Positions 5,872 to 9,604 of a DNA stretch of 9,604 nucleotides are shown here, piece by piece. Below the pieces are notes generated by a model, which saw only the letters and a list, made by a program, of their open reading frames with translations, was not told the DNA's origin and did no database searches. The position numbers were made by a program, and so were the translations under genes. Within the stretch, counting starts at the first letter, position 1. Each line of letters opens with the position of its first letter. The DNA comes from Oscillospiraceae bacterium (lineage in GTDB: Bacteria; Bacillota; Clostridia; Oscillospirales; Oscillospiraceae): positions 1-9,604 of the forward strand of contig CACXCV010000001.1 in assembly GCA_902766215.1 (NCBI GenBank), read 5' to 3'.

Positions 5872-6062
5872 AGGGCACCGAAGAAGAAAAGCGATGGGTT
5901 CTGTGCCCATGGTGCGGGGCCAAGACGCGCTTGCAGATCGTTCGGGAGACCGAGTTGAAAGACTTCCCTCTTTTCTGCCCCAAGTGCAGGCGCGAGAGCA
6001 TGATCAGCGTCAAACATTTTATCATGGAAGCCCGCCGGCCAGACGCCGAGACGCAGTGCTGA
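5868..6062 (+). CDS. Cysteine-rich KTR domain protein (small zinc ribbon)
   Basis: This 64-residue protein has two CxxC knuckles, CPWC (13-16) and CPKC (37-40), separated by a short beta segment (TRLQIVRETELKDFPLF). That is the cysteine-rich KTR domain found in many gut Firmicutes, often beside TetR-type regulators. The KTR signature itself is present just after the first knuckle (CGAKTR). Zinc binding is expected and the molecular role is unknown. AAGGAGGGG (5851-5859) precedes the GTG start, which overlaps the regulator's TGA. The product ends in PDAETQC, close to the usual family ending. Coupling to the repressor gene suggests that they are made in fixed proportion. Confidence 0.85.
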   Translation: MKGTEEEKRWVLCPWCGAKTRLQIVRETELKDFPLFCPKCRRESMISVKHFIMEARRPDAETQC

Positions 6063-6088
6063 TCGCAGTGCCGGTCACGCGCTGCGCC

Positions 6089-6108
6089 CGGCTCTTTCGT
6101 AAGAGCCG
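6089..6108 (+). other. Intercistronic stem-loop
   Basis: CGGCTCTT (6089-6096) pairs perfectly with AAGAGCCG (6101-6108) around TCGT. No T run follows, so it is not a strong terminator. It may stabilise or process the messenger between the KTR gene and the next zinc-ribbon gene. Confidence 0.5.
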
Positions 6109-6148
6109 CGCCAATCAGTACACCAGACAAAAACAGGAGGAATCGACC

Positions 6149-6364
6149 ATGGTCTGTCCGAAATGCGGAAAAGAAATGAGAACGGGCTATTTGTTCAGCA
6201 GCAAGGACGGCGCGTTCAGCTTTGCAGGCAAAGTGCCGGGCGCCCTGGAAAACGCCAAAAACACCGAGGGCTTTGTGAAGCTCACCGGGCTGAAGGCCGG
6301 CGGCCGCACAAGCGTGGGAGCTAGCTGCTGTGATGCGTGCCGAATGATCACAATTCAGTATTAA
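6149..6364 (+). CDS. Small zinc-ribbon protein, PF20097-like
   Basis: This 71-residue protein carries one CxxC at each end: CPKCGKEM (3-10) and CCDACRMITIQY (60-71). The pattern MxCPKCGKEMxxGYL ... CxxCxxxxIxY matches the small PF20097-type family of clostridial zinc ribbons. The middle (SFAGKVPGALENAKNTEGF) probably forms a beta hairpin with a loop. No enzymatic motif is seen and the function is unknown. AGGAGG (6135-6140) is 8 nt before the ATG. It sits 86 nt after the KTR gene and 14 nt before a membrane protein gene, in what looks like one operon. A second zinc ribbon next to the KTR protein is notable. Confidence 0.8.
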   Translation: MVCPKCGKEMRTGYLFSSKDGAFSFAGKVPGALENAKNTEGFVKLTGLKAGGRTSVGASCCDACRMITIQY

Positions 6365-6378
6365 GAGGTGCGGAGAAA

Positions 6379-6789
6379 ATGAAGCTCTACTTTGAAAATG
6401 CTGTCACGACGGTGACAACGCTGATGATTCTTGCCCTGCTTGGGTTTGTCGGCTGGTCGGTTTTAAACCGCGCCAACATTTCCTGTTGGGGGCGCAGGAG
6501 CGCCCTGCTGTTACTCTTCGGTCTTGTGGTGTGCTGCTTTGCGGCGGCGCGGGACGGCCTGGACAAAACCATCCAGCACAGCATCGACGGCAGCTGCGCA
6601 CCGGGGCTGTTCCCGCTCGTCAGCGTGCCCACCATCGTCGGCTGCATCGGCGCGCTGCTGATCCTCGTGGCCGCCGCTGCCACGCCGATTGCCAAAACGC
6701 AAAAAATGCGTGAGATCTGGTTTTATGTCATGTCCGGCGGCGCGGTACTGAAGATCGTGACGATGGAAATTGCACGGATCATTCGCTAA
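6379..6789 (+). CDS. Four-helix membrane protein of unknown function
   Basis: I do not recognise this 136-residue protein. Hydrophobic helices are predicted at about 10-29, 41-57, 79-102 and 113-131, with short loops and a positively charged turn (CWGRR) between helices 1 and 2. There is no clear catalytic or transport motif. The ATG at 6379 has CGGAG just before it. An in-frame upstream start at 6337 would overlap the zinc-ribbon gene and is less likely. It follows that gene after 14 nt, so the two are probably cotranscribed under the first TetR regulator. A small membrane partner for the zinc-ribbon proteins is one possibility, but nothing in the sequence proves it. Confidence 0.75.
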   Translation: MKLYFENAVTTVTTLMILALLGFVGWSVLNRANISCWGRRSALLLLFGLVVCCFAAARDGLDKTIQHSIDGSCAPGLFPLVSVPTIVGCIGALLILVAAAATPIAKTQKMREIWFYVMSGGAVLKIVTMEIARIIR

Positions 6790-6800
6790 AAGCGAAAAAC

Positions 6801-6917
6801 TGTACCTGTGCCGCAGAGGCAAACCGGGCAGCAGCCGCCGCCGATACGGAGCGCGACAACGATATGCCGGCGCAGGAAGCGCTTGCCCATGGGCGGATCA
6901 ACAAAATCATGGATTAA
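6801..6917 (+). other. Short coding-like relic without a start codon
   Basis: Between the membrane protein and the acetyltransferase, one frame reads CTCAAEANRAAAAADTERDN then DMPAQEALAHGRINKIMD and ends at TAA (6915-6917). The composition looks coding, with GC-rich third positions and a charged, helical C terminus. There is no credible start or ribosome binding site, and the frame differs from the upstream gene. It may be the tail of a deleted gene or just readable spacer. Confidence 0.3.
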
Positions 6918-6935
6918 GAGATAAGGAGAAGAACG

Positions 6936-7562
6936 ATGTCAGAAAAGAAGATTACCATTCGTTTGGAGACCAAAGACGACTATCGCAATGTTGAAAACCT
7001 GACCCGCGAGTCATTCTGGAATGTCTACCGCCCCGGCTGCATGGAGCACTATGTGCTGCACTGCTATCGGGACGACCCGGCCTTTGTGCCGGAGCTGGCC
7101 TTTGTAATGGAGCTGGACGGCGAGCTGATCGGGCAGGTCATCTATGTGCGGTCAGAAATTGACTGCGACGACGGAAGAAAGCTGCCGATCATGACCTTCG
7201 GCCCGATCTGCATCGCGCCCGCATACAAGCGGCAGGGCTATGGCAAACAGCTGCTGGACTACTCCATGGAAAAGGCCGGAGAAATGGGCGCAGGTGCGCT
7301 GGCTATCACCGGCAATATTCTGTTTTACGGCAAGTCCGGCTTTGTCCCCGCCAAGACAAAGGGCGTGCGCTATGCCGACGACCCGGAGGCGGACTACTTC
7401 TTAATCCGTGAGCTGACGCCCGGTTTTCTGGACGGCGTCTCCGGCACCTACAAAGACCCGGAGGGGTATTTTGTCTGTGAGAAGGATCCGGAAGCATTTG
7501 CGCAATATGAAGCCGCTTTTCCGCCGAAGCAGAAGCTCAAACTGCCGGGGCAGCTGTTCTGA
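6936..7562 (+). CDS. GNAT-family N-acetyltransferase
   Basis: This 208-residue protein transfers an acetyl group from acetyl-CoA to an amine; the acceptor is unknown. The GNAT fold is seen in order: an N-terminal strand and helix (ITIRLETKDDYRNVENLTRESF), the central strands FVMELDGELIGQVIYVRSEI (57-76), and MTFGPICIAPAYKRQGYGKQLL (86-107). The last carries the acetyl-CoA pyrophosphate loop RQGYGK (99-104). ITGNILFYGKSGFVPA (124-139) is the usual strand 5 region with the FYxKxGF motif. The C-terminal 60 residues are an added segment typical of the YhbS-like subgroup. AAGGAG (6923-6928) is 7 nt before the ATG. The gene follows the zinc-ribbon/membrane run on the same strand, but 146 nt separate them, so it may or may not share the promoter. 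Confidence 0.92.
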   Translation: MSEKKITIRLETKDDYRNVENLTRESFWNVYRPGCMEHYVLHCYRDDPAFVPELAFVMELDGELIGQVIYVRSEIDCDDGRKLPIMTFGPICIAPAYKRQGYGKQLLDYSMEKAGEMGAGALAITGNILFYGKSGFVPAKTKGVRYADDPEADYFLIRELTPGFLDGVSGTYKDPEGYFVCEKDPEAFAQYEAAFPPKQKLKLPGQLF

Positions 7563-7575
7563 GCGGGGATGCGGC

Positions 7576-7740
7576 ATGAAACCGACTGTGATCGGCCCCA
7601 ACACGACCACCCGCGCCGAGACCTGTCTGCGCCTGACGCGCGAGACGGCGGAACGCTGCGAAAGCCGCGATCTGACCGACCGCATGGCGATCGGCATCTC
7701 TGCCATCGTAGACACCGAGATGACGGTGCCGCCGGCATGA
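7576..7740 (+). CDS. Small ORF of 54 residues, unknown
   Basis: Starting 13 nt after the acetyltransferase stop, an ATG opens a frame encoding a 54-residue soluble, charged protein. It begins MKPTVIGPNTTTRAETCLRL and ends TEMTVPPA. A weak GCGGGG precedes the start. Codon use resembles the neighbours and the frame ends just before the promoter of the second TetR gene, which favours a real cotranscribed gene. No family is recognised and no membrane segment is present. It could also be the front of a larger gene that was cut. Confidence 0.45.
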   Translation: MKPTVIGPNTTTRAETCLRLTRETAERCESRDLTDRMAIGISAIVDTEMTVPPA

Positions 7741-7751
7741 ACAGCGGCATC

Positions 7752-7780
7752 TTGACACGAGCGAAGTTTTTTGCTACTAT
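7752..7780 (+). promoter_or_regulatory. Promoter of the second TetR gene
   Basis: TTGACA (7752-7757), a 17-nt spacer and TACTAT (7775-7780) form a near-consensus promoter. Transcription should start around 7787, inside the adjacent dyad, giving a leader of about 40 nt. Confidence 0.85.
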
Positions 7781-7807
7781 ATGACCGAAAGAATCAATTC
7801 GGTCATA
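7780..7807 (+). promoter_or_regulatory. Operator dyad over the transcription start of the second TetR gene
   Basis: TATGACCGAA (7780-7789) and TTCGGTCATA (7798-7807) are perfect 10-nt inverted halves separated by 8 nt. The dyad lies directly downstream of the -10 box, where a bound TetR dimer would block initiation. Autorepression by the next gene is inferred. Its sequence does not resemble the operator of the first TetR gene, so the two regulators probably act separately. Confidence 0.8.
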
Positions 7808-7826
7808 AATTCAAGGGGCGTGCGCC

Positions 7827-8402
7827 GTGGCATTTACAGAAGAACAAAACGAGACGATCCGCAAGGACCTGATCCGGGCCGCGCGGCATTGCGGCGTGAC
7901 CATCGGGATGCGAAAAACTTCTGTTGAGCAGCTGGCAGACGCTGCGGGGATATCCAAGGGATCGTTCTACAAATTCTTTGATTCCAAGGAGCTTCTGTTT
8001 TTCGCGGTGCTGGAAGACATCCACGCCGAGGGCTTTGCAGCCGCGCAGGAAGCCCTGCGGGTCAATGCGTCGCTTCCCCCCGCAGACCGCGCGGCAGAAG
8101 CGATTCTTGCGGCCTGCCGCTGGCTGTCTGAGACGCAGGCGCTGGCGTTCATCGAAAACGACGCAGAGTTTTTGCTGCGCAGGATTCCGGACGCGGTCAA
8201 AACAATGCATTATCATGATGACGAGACGCATATCCGGGCGCTTCTGGAGCGCGGCGGGTTGCAGCCCCGGGGCGGCATTGCGCTGGCTGCCGCCGCGATA
8301 CGCGGCCTGATTCTGACGGTGTCCCATCAGGAGCAAATCGGCCCGCTGTACCCGCAGGTGCTGGAAACGCTGGTGTGCGGCGCCTGTAAAGAGCTGTTCT
8401 GA
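7827..8402 (+). CDS. TetR/AcrR-family transcriptional regulator (second)
   Basis: This 191-residue regulator has an N-terminal helix-turn-helix: IRKDLIRAARHCGVTIGMRKTS (11-32), then VEQLADAAGISKGSFYKFFDSKELLFFAVL (33-62). The recognition helix GSFYKFF is typical of the family. The C-terminal domain (about 70-191) is alpha-helical, with AFIENDAEFLLRRIP and a His/Asp-rich turn MHYHDDETH. The turn might bind a metal or ligand, but that is speculative. The start is GTG at 7827, with AAGGGG (7813-7818) ahead of it. It is monocistronic in appearance: it has its own promoter, a matching operator and a hairpin terminator 6 nt after the stop. The nearby truncated ZIP gene is a possible former target. 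Confidence 0.92.
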   Translation: MAFTEEQNETIRKDLIRAARHCGVTIGMRKTSVEQLADAAGISKGSFYKFFDSKELLFFAVLEDIHAEGFAAAQEALRVNASLPPADRAAEAILAACRWLSETQALAFIENDAEFLLRRIPDAVKTMHYHDDETHIRALLERGGLQPRGGIALAAAAIRGLILTVSHQEQIGPLYPQVLETLVCGACKELF

Positions 8403-8408
8403 ATCAGC

Positions 8409-8436
8409 GGAAAAGCCGCAGCAATGCGGCTTTTCC
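8409..8436 (+). terminator. Terminator after the second TetR gene
   Basis: GGAAAAGCCGCA (8409-8420) pairs perfectly with TGCGGCTTTTCC (8425-8436) around a GCAA tetraloop. The A4 and T4 runs lie within the stem, so it could work in both directions. It starts 6 nt after the stop codon. Confidence 0.8.
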
Positions 8437-8457
8437 AAAGTATATCGGTTTGCGTGC

Positions 8458-8484
8458 TCTAACCGGCTGCCGGCATGAGTTAGA
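8458..8484 (+). promoter_or_regulatory. Inverted repeat ahead of the small ORF/ZIP pair
   Basis: TCTAAC (8458-8463) and GTTAGA (8479-8484) are inverted halves 15 nt apart. The right half overlaps TAGAAT (8481-8486), a plausible -10 box. The -35 is not convincing, so an activator-dependent or metal-regulated promoter is possible. This is a weak call. Confidence 0.35.
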
Positions 8485-8514
8485 ATGGCTTAACGACGTG
8501 CGGAGGTGTCAGCC

Positions 8515-8706
8515 ATGCAGAGATTGGCGCATGCAGAGCTGGTTATCCTCCGCCCGGAGGACTTCTGCCGGGATGCGCAGGCGGTTCTGACGGGGCAGCT
8601 GGACGCGAAGGCAACGCGGCGCGGCGTATCAGAGCATTACATCGAAGCTGCGGCGGCGGGGCGGATATCAGAAAGCTGCTGCCTGATGCAGCGCAAAGGA
8701 CGGTGA
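8515..8706 (+). CDS. Small ORF of 63 residues upstream of the ZIP gene
   Basis: GGAGG (8502-8506) lies 8 nt before the ATG, which supports real translation. The product begins MQRLAHAELVILRPEDFCRD and ends CCLMQRKGR. It is soluble, with no recognised domain, and may be the front of a shortened protein because the last third (AAAAGRISESCCLMQRKGR) looks unstructured. It ends 6 nt before the ZIP start codon, so the two are probably translationally coupled. The function is unknown. Confidence 0.55.
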   Translation: MQRLAHAELVILRPEDFCRDAQAVLTGQLDAKATRRGVSEHYIEAAAAGRISESCCLMQRKGR

Positions 8707-8712
8707 AGCAAC

Positions 8713-9378
8713 ATGGAAGTTTTTCTTGGAATCCTGGTTCCGTTTCTCGGGACAGCGCTCGGCGCGGCGTGCGTGTTTTTCATGAAGCAGTCGCTGGACG
8801 ACCTGGTTCAGCGGTCTCTGGCCGGCTTTGCCGCCGGTGTGATGGTCGCCGCCTCTGTCTGGAGCCTGCTGATCCCGGCCATCGAGCAATCGGCGCACTG
8901 GGGGAGGCTGTCTTTTCTCCCGGCGTTTGCAGGCTTCTGGTTTGGCGTGCTGTTTCTGCTTGCCCTTGATCACCTGATCCCGCACCTCCACGTTGGAAGC
9001 GAGCAGGCGGAAGGGCCAAGCAGCAATCTGAGCCGGACCGCCATGATGGCTCTGGCGGTTACGCTGCATAACATTCCGGAAGGAATGGCTGTGGGCGTGA
9101 TGTATGCGGGCTTTCTTTCCGAAAGCGCGCAGATTACGGCGGCCGGCGCGCTGGCACTGTCGCTTGGCATCGCAATTCAGAACTTTCCCGAAGGGGCGAT
9201 CATTTCCATGCCGCTGCGTGCCGAGGGGGAAAAGAAGGGCAGGGCCTTTAGGCGGGGCTTCGTAAAACAGTTAATCCGACCTATGGTTACGATCATAGGT
9301 CGGATTTTCATGTTATGTGTTGGGGTTGGAATATCCAAGGCTCCCTCTGATGAGGGAGCTGTCAGCGAAGCTGACTGA
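8713..9378 (+). pseudogene. ZIP-family (GufA-like) divalent metal transporter, 3' end lost
   Basis: ZIP transporters import zinc or other divalent metals through eight membrane helices. Here the first five are present. TM1 and TM2 lie at about 3-25 and 35-58, and TM3 at 68-88 ends in LDHLIPHLH. TM4 carries the metal site ALAVTLHNIPEGMAVGV (114-129; His119, Asn120, Glu123). TM5 carries LGIAIQNFPEGAIISMPLR (151-169; Asn157, Glu160). After KKGRAFRRG (residue 182, near 9258) the family sequence should continue into helices 6-8 but does not. The remaining 39 codons are foreign, crossing a hairpin (9273-9306) and the CTCCCTC repeat, and end in KAPSDEGAVSEAD. The protein lacks three helices and is unlikely to work. 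It is coupled to the 63-residue ORF before it. Confidence 0.85.
9273..9306. repeat. Hairpin in the sequence replacing the ZIP 3' end
   Basis: AATCCGACCTATG (9273-9285) pairs perfectly with CATAGGTCGGATT (9294-9306) around 8 nt, and two further T residues follow. On the plus strand it could act as a terminator. It lies just past the point where ZIP homology stops, so it may be part of the inserted element. Confidence 0.7.
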
Positions 9379-9385
9379 GGGAGAG
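9339..9385. repeat. Compact CTCCCTC/GAGGGAG double-hairpin repeat
   Basis: GCTCCCTC-TGAT-GAGGGAGC (9340-9359) is followed at once by GTCAGC-GAA-GCTGAC (9361-9375) and another TGAGGGAG (9376-9383) that can pair with the first CTCCCTC. From memory, this unit recurs in Faecalibacterium-like gut genomes. Here it supplies the stop codons of frames on both strands. Confidence 0.7.
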
Positions 9386-9604
9386 ACGCTTCACAGTCAG
9401 ATCAATATATTCGCATACACCACTAAAATTGCGGTCAATATCCAGATTGCAAATTCTCACTACCGTTAGATTCATAGACTCTAAGTCTTTTGTACGCATC
9501 TCATCTTTTCTAGCCAGCTCCGCTGTATAATGTCCACCGCCGTCCAGTTCAATGACCAGTCTTGCTTTTGCGCAATAGAAATCCGCAATGTAATTCCCAA
9601 TCGC
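9362..9604 (-). CDS. DUF559 endonuclease-domain protein (C-terminal part, runs off the window)
   Basis: The last 80 residues of a minus-strand gene are visible, from AIGNYIADFYCAKARLVIEL to KRLSLSQLR and TGA (9362-9364). IADFYC and the following VIELDGGGHY are the hallmark of DUF559, a Vsr-like fold of the PD-(D/E)XK nuclease group. In this fold the Asp of ADF and the Glu/Asp of ELD are the expected metal ligands. RICNLDIDRNFSGVCEYID follows, as in full-length relatives, so this end appears intact. The start lies beyond position 9604. The last seven codons and the stop fall within the CTCCCTC repeat (9362-9385). These genes often occur beside such repeats and may be mobile. Base composition is more AT-rich than the upstream genes, which fits separate origin. 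Confidence 0.88.
   Translation of the reverse strand, partial: AIGNYIADFYCAKARLVIELDGGGHYTAELARKDEMRTKDLESMNLTVVRICNLDIDRNFSGVCEYIDLTVKRLSLSQLR

Noticed and set aside
5227..5910. 227-codon minus-strand frame opposite the first TetR gene
   Set aside because: The plus strand encodes a clear TetR helix-turn-helix; the antisense product has no domain.

Overview
The window looks like the chromosome of a GC-rich gut Clostridia, probably of the Oscillospiraceae/Ruminococcaceae type (Faecalibacterium, Gemmiger or Subdoligranulum-like). The clues are Firmicutes-style GGAGG ribosome binding sites and sigma-A-like promoters beside high third-position GC, a cysteine-rich KTR zinc-ribbon protein, and a short CTCCCTC/GAGGGAG hairpin repeat joined to a DUF559 endonuclease gene. 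The genus is inferred from the sequence and was not checked against any database.

Positions 1-2000 are mostly read on the minus strand. They hold a trans-translation block: smpB, a cyclophilin-type prolyl isomerase and ssrA (tmRNA, with tag ENDNLTLAAA and a complete tRNA-like end). The block starts at a promoter near 1903-1930 and ends at a strong terminator at 355-392. Beyond that terminator lies a non-coding stretch (1-354) packed with stem-loops.

Positions 2000-3460 are read on the plus strand. They hold an SGNH/GDSL-type hydrolase that appears to have lost its block III (GxND) segment, and a four-helix membrane protein ending in a textbook terminator. Positions 3477-4825 hold acetate kinase (ackA) on the minus strand with its own promoter and terminator. 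All the acetate kinase active-site residues are present, and no pta gene is adjacent.

Positions 4945-9604 are an accessory region with signs of gene loss and rearrangement. A C-terminal remnant of a DUF4097 protein abuts a perfect 25+25 bp inverted repeat. That repeat contains a consensus promoter and two mirrored TetR-type operators. It drives a compact plus-strand run: TetR regulator, KTR zinc-ribbon protein, second zinc-ribbon protein (PF20097-like), four-helix membrane protein, GNAT acetyltransferase and a small ORF. A second TetR regulator follows, with its own consensus promoter and a perfect operator over the start of transcription. Next come a 63-residue ORF and a ZIP-family metal transporter cut off after its fifth helix. 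The sequence replacing the transporter's end carries a hairpin and the CTCCCTC repeat. That repeat also encodes the last residues of a minus-strand DUF559 endonuclease running off the window.

The core genes form ordinary housekeeping units: ribosome rescue and acetate/ATP metabolism. The accessory part consists of two TetR-controlled units whose inducers and targets cannot be read from the sequence.
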